A stretch of DNA of 7,105 bases, taken from the NCBI GenBank assembly GCA_030607635.1, contig JAUWJP010000085.1:1-7105 (forward strand), in the 5' to 3' direction. The translations under genes were made by a program, and so were the position numbers. Within the stretch, counting starts at the first letter, position 1. Each line of letters begins with the position of its first letter. Under the pieces are notes generated by a model. That model was not told the origin of the DNA. It saw nothing but the letters and a program-made list of their open reading frames with translations, and searched no databases. Below, one piece after another: positions 1 through 6,496 of this stretch. This stretch comes from Candidatus Aminicenantota bacterium (GTDB lineage: Bacteria > Acidobacteriota > Aminicenantia > Aminicenantales > Aminicenantaceae).

Positions 1-1
1 C

Positions 2-502
2 GAGATCGATGCCGATATGGTCGTTCTGGCCACGGCCACGCGTCCCTCTAAGGGAGCAGATGAACTGGCCAAGAAACTTAAAATCGCCATGGACAAGGAT
101 GGCTTTCTCGCCGAAGCTCATCCAAAGCTCAAGCCTGTAGAGAGTGTTACGGCGGGAATGTTCCTTGCAGGAGCTGCCCAGGCACCCAAAGACATTCCTG
201 AAGCTGTAGCTCAAGCCAGCGGAGCAGCGGCCAAAGCTATCTCCATCTTATCCCAGGACAGACTTTACCATGCTCCCACAGTGGCTAAGGTTAACGTCAA
301 TCTCTGCACAGGCTGCGGAATGTGTGTTCATGTCTGTCCCTATGATGCTCTTTCCCTCAAAGACGGCAAAGTCGAGGTGAATGAAGTTCTCTGCGAAGGA
401 TGCGGGACTTGTTCGGCAACCTGCCTGAGAGCAGCCATCAACGTTAAAAATCTAACCGCTCTGCAGGTAGACGAAATGATAAAGGCGGCACTCGGAGGCT
501 AA
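2..502 (+). CDS. hdrA: HdrA-like heterodisulfide reductase subunit A, C-terminal part (5' truncated by window)
   Basis: The frame is open from the window edge with no upstream stop, so the gene starts outside and the Met at 17 is internal. The visible 166 residues hold the end of the FAD-binding part, with the HdrA signature FLAGAAQAPKDIPEAVAQAS. A two-cluster ferredoxin domain follows. Its first cluster is CTGCGMC...CP (Cys codons at 305, 314, 323, 335) and its second CEGCGTC...C (392, 401, 410, 422). In the family, HdrA is a cytoplasmic flavoprotein that bifurcates electrons between ferredoxin and a higher-potential acceptor such as a disulfide on HdrB. The next gene, mvhD/flxD, starts 3 bases after the TAA and is the usual electron donor to HdrA, which supports the call. 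The main flavin domain and the N-terminal cluster cannot be seen. This stretch and mvhD look more GC-rich than the genes further downstream. Confidence 0.93.
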   Translation, partial: EIDADMVVLATATRPSKGADELAKKLKIAMDKDGFLAEAHPKLKPVESVTAGMFLAGAAQAPKDIPEAVAQASGAAAKAISILSQDRLYHAPTVAKVNVNLCTGCGMCVHVCPYDALSLKDGKVEVNEVLCEGCGTCSATCLRAAINVKNLTALQVDEMIKAALGG

Positions 503-505
503 AAA

Positions 506-928
506 GTGGCAGAAGAATTTGAACCAAAAATAGTTGCTTTTCTCTGCAAGTGGTGTTCCTCAGCCGGAAGCGACCTGGCTGGAGTCTCCCGAATGGAGTA
601 TCCACCCAATGTTATTCCCATCACTGTCATGTGTTCGGGCAGCGTGTCCCCTCTCTACATATTCTCGGCCTTTAATAAAGGAGCAGACGGGGTTCTCGTT
701 TCAGGGTGTCATCCAGGCGACTGCCACTACATCAAAGGTAATTTCTATGCCCGGCGTAGAATTGCCCTGGTCAAGAAGCTTTTAGAGTATGTCGGCCTTG
801 AACCCGAGCGCTTCCAGATGTCCTGGATCTCGGCGGCAGAAGGAGTAAAATATACTCAAGTTATAAAAGATTTTGTCCAAGAACTAAAACCACTCGGACC
901 TCAAAAAAAGCTGAGGAGAACTCAATAA
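506..928 (+). CDS. mvhD: MvhD/FlxD-type hydrogenase iron-sulfur subunit
   Basis: A 140-residue protein covering the whole MvhD/FrhD-like family domain. Five conserved Cys are visible: CKWC near residues 14-17, MCSG at 43, and GCHPGDCHY at 68 and 73, plus the family motif WISAAEG. MvhD binds a [2Fe-2S] cluster and passes electrons from an input module (a hydrogenase, formate dehydrogenase or FlxABC) to the flavin of HdrA. I choose the GTG at 506 because GGAGG at 494-498 sits 7 bases upstream and the protein then begins just ahead of the conserved core. The gene lies 3 bases after hdrA, and its TAA shares one base with the ATG of the next gene. With no hydrogenase subunits here and an AsrB-like NAD(P)H module downstream, it is best read as FlxD. 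Confidence 0.93.
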   Translation: MAEEFEPKIVAFLCKWCSSAGSDLAGVSRMEYPPNVIPITVMCSGSVSPLYIFSAFNKGADGVLVSGCHPGDCHYIKGNFYARRRIALVKKLLEYVGLEPERFQMSWISAAEGVKYTQVIKDFVQELKPLGPQKKLRRTQ

Positions 929-1959
929 TGGTAAACCTCGAGGAGCTCAAAAAAGAAGCCCGCCAAATCTTAAAAGAAGGAAAAGTTAAATACATCATAG
1001 GCTTCCAAAGAAGCTCAAACGGCCTGCTTCCAGTCCCGGCTTTTATAAAAAATCCTGAAGACGTTGAGAAGCTGGTCTGGGATCCAACCTGTGTTTATAA
1101 CCTTACTCTCTTCCTCCGGGATGAAAAAAGAAAAAAAGCTAAGGAGAAGGAACCTGATGAGAGGCCAGTAGGAATCGTTGTAAAAGGATGTGACAGCCGA
1201 GCCATCAATGTCTTGCTTCAAGAAGAGTTCATCAAAAGAGAAGACGTTTATGTGTTAGGAATCTCCTGCGAAAATACCGGGGTTTTAGATGAGAAAAAGC
1301 TTGCCAAAAAATTGAAAGGGAAGAAAGCTAAAAAAGTTGAGTTCGGCGCCAAAGACGATTTTGTTGTCACAACAGAAGATGGGAAGATTAAAATTGCGGC
1401 GCAGGAGGTGCTGGCTGAGAGATGTCTTGAATGCAAAGCCCATTTCCCGGTCGTCTATGATGTCTTAATCGGAGAAAAAACCAAGCGCAATGTAGAAAAT
1501 CCTTTCAAATCTCTGGAGAAAATCGAATCTTTACCTCCAAAGGAAAGGTGGAAATTCTGGAAGGAACAGATAGACAAATGCATTCGATGCTATGCCTGCC
1601 GGTCTGTATGCCCGATGTGCTATTGTGACGAATGTGTGGCTGATACCATAAATTTTGTTGTAACACCAGATACTCCTGCCGAAGAAAAGGCCCAAAAAAT
1701 AAAATGGTTGGAAAAATCGCCCGTATCTTCAGAGAATTTTGTCTACCACTTTGTCAGAGCCATCCATCTTGCTGGACGCTGCATTGACTGCGGAGAATGC
1801 GAAAGAGTTTGTCCTCTGGATATCCCAGTCAGGTTCTTGAATAAGAAATTGGAAAAAGAAGCCAAAGAGCTTTTTGACTATGAAGCAGGCTTTGATCCTG
1901 ACAAACCTTCTCTTGTCTCAAGTTTTAAGGATGATGATCCAGAGGACTTTATAAGGTAA
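928..1959 (+). CDS. flxC: FlxC-like iron-sulfur electron-transfer protein (FrhB-type domain plus two [4Fe-4S] motifs)
   Basis: A 343-residue cytoplasmic Fe-S protein. The N-terminal half resembles the coenzyme F420 hydrogenase/dehydrogenase beta-subunit family, with GIVVKGCDSRAINVLLQE around residues 82-99, an isolated Cys at 114 and CLEC at 166-169. The C-terminal half holds two ferredoxin motifs, CIRCYAC...CP (218-228) and CIDCGEC...CP (285-295). Extra Cys occur just after the first motif (231, 233, 236). In FlxABCD-HdrABC operons this protein relays electrons between the NAD(P)H-oxidising part and MvhD/HdrA. No flavin-binding role can be shown from sequence alone. The ATG at 928 overlaps the mvhD stop by one base and has GAGGAG at 913-918. 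The middle (residues 65-80 and 120-140) is very Lys-rich. Calling it only a 4Fe-4S dicluster protein of the F420 dehydrogenase beta group would be the cautious alternative. Confidence 0.82.
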   Translation: MVNLEELKKEARQILKEGKVKYIIGFQRSSNGLLPVPAFIKNPEDVEKLVWDPTCVYNLTLFLRDEKRKKAKEKEPDERPVGIVVKGCDSRAINVLLQEEFIKREDVYVLGISCENTGVLDEKKLAKKLKGKKAKKVEFGAKDDFVVTTEDGKIKIAAQEVLAERCLECKAHFPVVYDVLIGEKTKRNVENPFKSLEKIESLPPKERWKFWKEQIDKCIRCYACRSVCPMCYCDECVADTINFVVTPDTPAEEKAQKIKWLEKSPVSSENFVYHFVRAIHLAGRCIDCGECERVCPLDIPVRFLNKKLEKEAKELFDYEAGFDPDKPSLVSSFKDDDPEDFIR

Positions 1960-1963
1960 GTAA

Positions 1964-2434
1964 ATGGAAAAAGTGCTGTCAAAAAAAGCCTTCCCCCAAT
2001 GGGTAAAGAAGATTGAATCTTATACAATATATGCTCCGCAAAAAGATGGCGATCTCTGGAATTATGAAGTTTTCAAGAATTCTGAAATCATAGACCTGGA
2101 TTATCTCAACACTGTCCTCTCTCCTAAAAAAATCATCTTCCCCCAAAGAGAAGTGCTCCTGGAGTTCAGCACTTCAGACGAAAATCGCCTTGAGGTGAAA
2201 GAGGTTCTCCCAGATGAGAAGCCAACTGTTATTTTTGGCGTGAGACCATGCGATGCGAAGGCTTTAACCTTAACGGATAAGGTTTTTGGCGGTGACTTTG
2301 AAGACCTTTATTATTGGAAAAGAAGAAACTCAACAACACTTGTCGGGCTTACTTGTAACACACCTCCTTCTGCGAATTGCTTCTGTCTCTCGGTTGGTGG
2401 CTCCCCTCATTCCAAAGAAGGCCTGGACGTCTAG
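1964..2434 (+). CDS. flxB: FlxB/AsrA/HydB-like Fe-S subunit, N-terminal part, ended by an in-frame TAG
   Basis: The 156 residues match the N-terminal half of the anaerobic sulfite reductase A / sulfhydrogenase beta (HydB) family. Family landmarks are GVRPCDAKAL near residues 92-101, the YYWKRRN segment, TCNTPP, NCFCLSVGG (139-146) and GLDV at the end. The family continues directly with a Leu-rich step into TDLGDKYYVE, and that is exactly what follows the TAG in the same frame. This is therefore half of one 346-codon gene and not an independent protein. On its own it contains no ferredoxin-type cluster motif. The ATG at 1964 follows flxC by 4 bases, with AAGG at 1953-1956 as a moderate ribosome site. 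Whether the product is a truncated polypeptide, is made by readthrough, or reflects a sequence error cannot be decided here. Confidence 0.72.
   Translation: MEKVLSKKAFPQWVKKIESYTIYAPQKDGDLWNYEVFKNSEIIDLDYLNTVLSPKKIIFPQREVLLEFSTSDENRLEVKEVLPDEKPTVIFGVRPCDAKALTLTDKVFGGDFEDLYYWKRRNSTTLVGLTCNTPPSANCFCLSVGGSPHSKEGLDV
2432..2434 (+). other. In-frame amber codon splitting flxB
   Basis: TAG lies in the same frame as both flanking coding halves (1964 to 2431 and 2435 to 3004), with no shift. The family normally has Leu here (GLDV-Leu-(Leu/Met)-TDLGDKY), and TTG to TAG is a single base change. The next codon is ATG, so termination followed by reinitiation is formally possible. Every other visible gene end in the window (hdrA, mvhD, flxC, flxB, flxA and the two fumarate-reductase-like genes) uses TAA, making this the only TAG in a genuine coding frame. 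Confidence 0.9.
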
Positions 2435-3004
2435 ATGACTGATTTGGGAGATAAATATTATGTAGAATCCTTCAAAAAAAAAGGAGACGAACTCCTGAAT
2501 TTAGCCAAGGCTCTTTTCAAGAATCCAACAGCCAAGGACAAAAAGGATTTGGAAAAGATTCAGGCGGAATCTGAGAAGAAAATTAAAAGGCAAATCAAAG
2601 ATACAGAGAAAATTTCAGACAAGCTCAAAGAAATGTTCGACTCACCATTCTGGGACGAAGAGTCTTTAAGCTGCATCCGCTGTGGCATCTGCACTTATCT
2701 CTGCCCAACCTGCCATTGTTTTGATATGAATGATGAAGTTACTTCATCCTCCCCGATCAAAGGGGAGAGGGTGAGGACTTGGGACAACTGTCAGTTCCCT
2801 GATTTTACCATGCATTCTTCAGGACACAACCCGAGGCCAGATAAAGCCTCACGGTTGAGACAGAGAATTCTCCATAAGTTTCAGTATTTTGTCGAACTCT
2901 ACAAAAATTACCAATGCACAGGCTGTGGAAGGTGCATTTCGAAATGCCCTGTTGGCATAGATATCATAGAAGTTCTCGAAAAGGCGAGAGATTATGGATC
3001 ATAA
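2435..3004 (+). CDS. flxB: FlxB/AsrA/HydB-like Fe-S subunit, C-terminal part with two [4Fe-4S] motifs
   Basis: These 189 codons begin at the ATG touching the TAG and continue the same reading frame. TDLGDKYYVE (residues 2-11) completes the N-terminal family domain. A Lys/Glu-rich helical stretch (about 12-70) comes next, then CIRCGIC...CP with CHC (Cys 80, 83, 86, 90, 93, 95), WDNCQFPDF, GHNPRP, and a final CTGCGRC...CP (161-171). In AsrA/HydB/FlxB proteins these clusters carry electrons from the FAD/NAD(P)H subunit to the rest of the complex. No strong ribosome site sits at a good distance before the ATG (AAGAAGG at 2414-2420 is 14 bases away), which argues against an independently evolved gene. 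The conserved residues look intact, so the interruption is either very recent, an error, or bypassed. The end overlaps the start of flxA by 11 bases. A palindrome at 2742-2777 is embedded in the frame. Confidence 0.72.
   Translation: MTDLGDKYYVESFKKKGDELLNLAKALFKNPTAKDKKDLEKIQAESEKKIKRQIKDTEKISDKLKEMFDSPFWDEESLSCIRCGICTYLCPTCHCFDMNDEVTSSSPIKGERVRTWDNCQFPDFTMHSSGHNPRPDKASRLRQRILHKFQYFVELYKNYQCTGCGRCISKCPVGIDIIEVLEKARDYGS
2742..2777. repeat. Imperfect palindrome resembling a REP/MITE-type repeat, inside flxB
   Basis: CTCCCC at 2749-2754 and GGGGAG at 2762-2767 form a perfect 6-bp stem around a 7-base loop (GATCAAA). Allowing a bulged A and one or two wobble pairs, the pairing extends outward through TTCATCC on the left and GGGTGAGG on the right, about 35 bases in all. 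Dispersed repeats with GGGGAGAGGGTGAGG arms are, from general experience, common between genes of many bacterial genomes. The copy here is in frame and encodes SSSPIKGERVR. The right arm also fits the family pattern G-x-R-x-R-x-W, so chance similarity within ordinary coding sequence is possible. Only one copy is present in this window. Confidence 0.45.
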
Positions 3005-3818
3005 TACCTATATTCCACGACTGACAAAAATAATCGAAATAAAAGAAGAAGTATGCGGAGCAAGGCCTATCAAGACTTTCAGGACTCAGTTTCTGAGCAT
3101 GAATGATTTCTCCTTCCGTTGTGGACAGTGCGCCATGCTTTCTGTTTTTGGCAGAGGAGAATCGATGATCTCCATCTCTTCTTCCCCTCTTTTGAAGGAT
3201 TACCTTCAATTCAGCATTTTAAAGATGGGAAGGGTTACTTCTTCCCTGCACGAAATGCAGGTCGGCGACATCATCGGAATAAGAGGGCCTTACGGCAACA
3301 GCTTTCCCGTGGAAGACTGGAAAGGAAAAAACATAATCTTTATCGGTGGAGGAATCGGCTTAGCTCCTATCTGGTCTGTCCTCAATACCGCTCTAAGCAG
3401 AAAAAAAGACTATGGAGACCTTATGCTGATTTACGGTGCCAGAACATCCAAAGACCTTGTATTTAAGGAAGAACTGGAAGAGCTCAGGAAGAGAATGCCC
3501 GTCCATCTTTCAATAGATGTCGAGGAGCCAGATTGGAAGGAGTTTGTCGGATTCGTCCCTCAGAATGTTACAGACAAAAAACCTTCCCCAAAAAACGCAA
3601 TAGCAATCACCTGTGGCCCCCCTATCATGATCAAATTCGTCATCAAAGCGCTCGAGGAACTCGGGTTTAAGGACGAACAGATTTACACCACTGTCGAGAA
3701 TAAAATGAAATGCGGTATCGGAAAATGCGGAAGATGCAACATCGGCTTTCACTATGTTTGTAAAGATGGTCCTGTTTATTCATGGGCCGAATTAAAAAAA
3801 TTGCCCCAAGAATATTAA
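2994..3818 (+). CDS. flxA: FlxA/AsrB/HydG-like FAD- and NAD(P)H-binding subunit
   Basis: A 274-residue protein of the ferredoxin-NADP reductase superfamily, close to anaerobic sulfite reductase B and sulfhydrogenase gamma. In order it has an FAD-binding barrel with GESMISISSSP (56-65) and GDIIGIRGPYG (91-101), then a nucleotide-binding domain with IFIGGGIGLAPI (115-126), YGART (147-151) and CGPPIM (207-212), and a C-terminal [2Fe-2S] site at Cys 240, 245, 248 and 256 (MKCGIGKCGRC, then YVCKDGPV). In FlxABCD complexes this subunit oxidises NAD(P)H in the cytoplasm and feeds FlxB. The ATG at 2994 lies 11 bases inside the flxB end, typical of translational coupling. An oddity is CGQC at residues 43-46, where relatives usually read PGQF. 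No downstream gene follows closely, so this looks like the last gene of the operon. Confidence 0.87.
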   Translation: MDHNTYIPRLTKIIEIKEEVCGARPIKTFRTQFLSMNDFSFRCGQCAMLSVFGRGESMISISSSPLLKDYLQFSILKMGRVTSSLHEMQVGDIIGIRGPYGNSFPVEDWKGKNIIFIGGGIGLAPIWSVLNTALSRKKDYGDLMLIYGARTSKDLVFKEELEELRKRMPVHLSIDVEEPDWKEFVGFVPQNVTDKKPSPKNAIAITCGPPIMIKFVIKALEELGFKDEQIYTTVENKMKCGIGKCGRCNIGFHYVCKDGPVYSWAELKKLPQEY

Positions 3819-3986
3819 CAAAAAATCAAAGATGAATAAAAAGGGACAAAAATTCGGAAATTTAAGGCTAGTTAATCCAAAACATTGGCACGAGGGCTCG
3901 AATAGTTGTCTTTTTGAATCACAGTTTTTCCCTTTACACCGTAATTTTGGACATGGGTTTTTGATTCTTTCCCTGAGGAGGAAACT

Positions 3987-4742
3987 TTGAAAGAGAAAAT
4001 GAGTATTATGGATAGAATTGCAGAGTCAAACAAATCTGTAACTACAGGAATTGATGAGAAGGATATTAAGTATTGGGTTACAATTTATATAATGGGAAAG
4101 GCTTATAAGGTTCCAGCTGGGCTAACAATTATGCAGTCCATGGAGTTTGCTGGGTATAGGTTTGTCAGATCTGCAGGATGCAGGGCAGGATTCTGTGGCG
4201 CCTGTGCTACAGTTTATAGAAAAGCTGGCGACTATAAACTACAGACTGCAATGGCATGCCAAACAAGAGTTGAAGAAGGAATGTACTTGGTTCAGATACC
4301 TTTTGCACCCGCAGAAAAAGCCACTTACGACATTAACAAAGAAAAATACAATATCGGTGTATTATTCAAACACTATCCAGAGCTTGCAAGGTGTGTAGCC
4401 TGCAATACATGTACAAAATCATGTCCTCAGGAACTCGAGGTCATGGATTACATCCAAGATGCAATCAAAGGTGATTTTAAGGCTGTTGCTGAGGAATCCT
4501 TTGATTGTATTCAGTGCGGACTTTGTGCCATAAGATGTCCTGCAGAGCTCGTCCAATATCATATTGCTCAGCTAGCGAGAAGAATGTATGGACATTATGA
4601 ATGCCATGAGCCAGAGCATCTTAAAATCAGATTAAAAGAGATCGAAAAAGGTAAATATAAGGAAGATTGGAACAAACTTATTAAGGCTACCATCAAAGAG
4701 CTTGAAAAATTTTATGCTGATAGAGAAAGGGAGCCAGATTAA
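3987..4742 (+). CDS. Fumarate reductase-like iron-sulfur subunit ([2Fe-2S] plus two [4Fe-4S])
   Basis: A 251-residue soluble Fe-S protein. A plant-type [2Fe-2S] domain holds Cys 65, 70, 73 and 91 (GCRAGFCGAC, then MACQT). A ferredoxin-like dicluster follows, CVACNTC...CP (136-146) and CIQCGLC...CP (174-184). This is the SdhB/FrdB layout, but the second Fe-S motif is a full CxxCxxCxxxCP, predicting two [4Fe-4S] clusters instead of a [4Fe-4S]/[3Fe-4S] pair. Unlike TfrB of methanogens there is no CCG (HdrB-like) domain after it. I take the TTG at 3987 because GAGGAGG at 3975-3981 is 5 bases away; the in-frame ATG at 3999 would be 17 bases away. It is followed 15 bases later by its flavoprotein partner, to which it should pass electrons. 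The in vivo donor is unknown; the Hdr/Flx genes upstream are a candidate. Confidence 0.85.
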   Translation: MKEKMSIMDRIAESNKSVTTGIDEKDIKYWVTIYIMGKAYKVPAGLTIMQSMEFAGYRFVRSAGCRAGFCGACATVYRKAGDYKLQTAMACQTRVEEGMYLVQIPFAPAEKATYDINKEKYNIGVLFKHYPELARCVACNTCTKSCPQELEVMDYIQDAIKGDFKAVAEESFDCIQCGLCAIRCPAELVQYHIAQLARRMYGHYECHEPEHLKIRLKEIEKGKYKEDWNKLIKATIKELEKFYADREREPD

Positions 4743-4757
4743 TAAAGGAGATGAGAA

Positions 4758-6416
4758 ATGTCTGAAATTAAATTTATTGGCGGTTACCCAGAGTACATGC
4801 GTAAGCTCATAAATATAGTGAATAGGACAAGGATAAAGAGAAAAAACTATGATCCTCCTGCCATGAGCAAAGAAGAAAGGAAAGAAGTGCTCAACCTGCA
4901 TCCAGATTATGCTCACGGTGGTAAAAGAAAGATATCAATAGGGCAGAATAAAGGCGATATGGGACCTAATGAAGTCGTGGATCTCCTTGAGGCATATCCT
5001 CTCATTGAAGAAAGAGAAATTGATCTTTCTCAAATAGACTACGATGTAGATATTCTAATAATAGGCGGGGGCCTAGCAGGAACAACAGCAGCAATCTGGG
5101 CAAATGATCAAGGCGTTCCGTCCGATAAAATTCTTCTTACAAATAAACTAAGGCATGGTGATTCCAATTCGATGATGGCTGAAGGAGGAACTCAGGCTGC
5201 TGATCGTCCAAATGATTCGCCTCTTATACATTTCTTGGATGCTATGGGAGGAGGACATTTTGCTAATAAGCCAGATGTTGTTAAAGGACTAGTTGAAGAT
5301 GCTCCCCTAATCATGCATTGGCTTTTAGAATTAGGAGCGATAATTGATAGAGAGGAAAATGGAGATTTTACAGAGAAGTGGGGTGGCGGCACTTGCAGAA
5401 AGAGAATGCATGCCTGCAGAGATTATACAGGCCTTGAAGAATTGAGAGTAATAAGAGATGAGTTCAGAAACAGGAAAATCTTTTGCTTAGAATATTATCC
5501 CGCAATTGAGCTTCTCATAGATGGCGAAGGAAGGGCGGCAGGAGCCGTTCTCTGGAATTGTGAAACGGGCGACTATAAAATTGTAAGAGCTAAAGCCACT
5601 ATTCTTGCAACAGGCGGCTTTGGAAGATTACATATTAGAGGTTTCCCTACCACAAATCATTATGGCGCTACCTGTGATGGAGTGGTCCTTGCCTACCGTG
5701 CTGGAGCTAAACTGAGGGATGTCGACACAGTCCAATATCACCCAACAGGATCTGCCTATCCCCAACAGATAATCGGTCTCCTTCTTACGGAAAAACTCAG
5801 GAGCATGGGTGCTCAACCAGTAAATAAGGACGGAGAAGCCTTTGTCTTTCCTCTTGAACCAAGAGATGTTGAAGCCTCTGCATTTATAAGAGAATGTTAT
5901 GTGAGAGAGAAAGGAGTTACAACTCCTACAGGCATGAGAGGTATCTGGCTTGATACTCCTCTCATTGAAATTAAAAATGGTGAAGGTACAATAGATAATG
6001 CCTTCCCAGGAATGAGAAGGATGTTTAATAGAGTTGATATTGACATACGAAAGGATCCAGTTCTGGTCTTTCCTACGCTCCATTACCAAAATGGAGGAGT
6101 AGAAACAGATCCCGAAGGAAAAACAGACGTGCAAGGACTGTTTGTCGCAGGCGAGGTATCGGGTGGAGTCCATGGTAAAAATAGACTTATGGGAAATTCT
6201 ACTCTTGACTGTATGGTCTACGGAAGGAGATCTGGAATCTATGCTGCAAAATATGCTAAAACTGTCAAAGGAAGAGGAAAACTTTCATTGGAGCACATGA
6301 AAAAATATGTAAATATGCTTAAAAAAGCAGGAATAAAACCCGAGAGAAGAGCTCCAATACTTTTGCCGGAATATAGAGGTAAAGCGATATTGGCAAGGAT
6401 GATTGATATATTTTAA
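4758..6416 (+). CDS. Fumarate reductase/succinate dehydrogenase family flavoprotein with N-terminal extension
   Basis: A 552-residue FAD protein that in its family reduces fumarate or a related enoate, or oxidises succinate. The dinucleotide-binding motif DILIIGGGLAG begins at residue 98, after an extension of about 95 residues absent from classical FrdA/SdhA. Catalytic landmarks are kept: YHPTG (His 328), LTE (Thr 344, Glu 345), PRD (Arg 369), LHYQNGG (His 442) and HGKNRL (Arg 476). At the site equivalent to the FAD-linking His (HTVAAEGG in FrdA) it reads SNSMMAEGG with Asn 137, so FAD should be non-covalent. No signal peptide or membrane segment is visible and no anchor subunit follows, so a cytoplasmic enzyme is likely. 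The ATG at 4758 has AAAGGAG at 4744-4750. L-aspartate oxidase is a relative, but the paired Fe-S subunit argues against it. The exact substrate cannot be read from sequence. Confidence 0.87.
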   Translation: MSEIKFIGGYPEYMRKLINIVNRTRIKRKNYDPPAMSKEERKEVLNLHPDYAHGGKRKISIGQNKGDMGPNEVVDLLEAYPLIEEREIDLSQIDYDVDILIIGGGLAGTTAAIWANDQGVPSDKILLTNKLRHGDSNSMMAEGGTQAADRPNDSPLIHFLDAMGGGHFANKPDVVKGLVEDAPLIMHWLLELGAIIDREENGDFTEKWGGGTCRKRMHACRDYTGLEELRVIRDEFRNRKIFCLEYYPAIELLIDGEGRAAGAVLWNCETGDYKIVRAKATILATGGFGRLHIRGFPTTNHYGATCDGVVLAYRAGAKLRDVDTVQYHPTGSAYPQQIIGLLLTEKLRSMGAQPVNKDGEAFVFPLEPRDVEASAFIRECYVREKGVTTPTGMRGIWLDTPLIEIKNGEGTIDNAFPGMRRMFNRVDIDIRKDPVLVFPTLHYQNGGVETDPEGKTDVQGLFVAGEVSGGVHGKNRLMGNSTLDCMVYGRRSGIYAAKYAKTVKGRGKLSLEHMKKYVNMLKKAGIKPERRAPILLPEYRGKAILARMIDIF

Positions 6417-6443
6417 GCACATTTTATAAAAAAACACAAAATA

Positions 6444-6462
6444 TGCCTCGCCTTGTGAGGCA
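6444..6462. terminator. Small hairpin after the flavoprotein gene, possible weak terminator
   Basis: TGCCTC (6444-6449) pairs with GAGGCA (6457-6462) around a 7-base loop. It starts 28 bases after the flavoprotein stop, a sensible place for transcription to end. No clean T-tract follows on the + strand; the A-rich stretch before it would give a T-rich tail only for transcripts on the - strand, where no gene is seen. It could instead be an mRNA 3'-end stabilising hairpin. Confidence 0.3.
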
Positions 6463-6496
6463 AAGCCCTAAATTTTAAAAAACCTCAATAATTTAA

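Noticed and set aside
2432..2434. Selenocysteine insertion at the flxB stop
   Set aside because: The codon is TAG and not TGA, the family has Leu here and not Cys, and no suitable downstream hairpin was seen next to it.
3850..3863. AAATT/AATTT inverted repeat after flxA as a terminator
   Set aside because: The stem is only five A-T pairs and no T-tract follows.
3886..3901. TGGCACG resembling the -24 box of a sigma54 promoter before the Fe-S subunit gene
   Set aside because: The expected TTGCA-type -12 box at the right spacing reads CTCGA instead, so the essential GC is absent.
5628..6173. Long minus-strand open frame of 181 codons opposite the flavoprotein gene
   Set aside because: It lies opposite strongly conserved coding sequence, has no recognisable domain, and reads as a frame shadow; the same holds for the other minus-strand frames.
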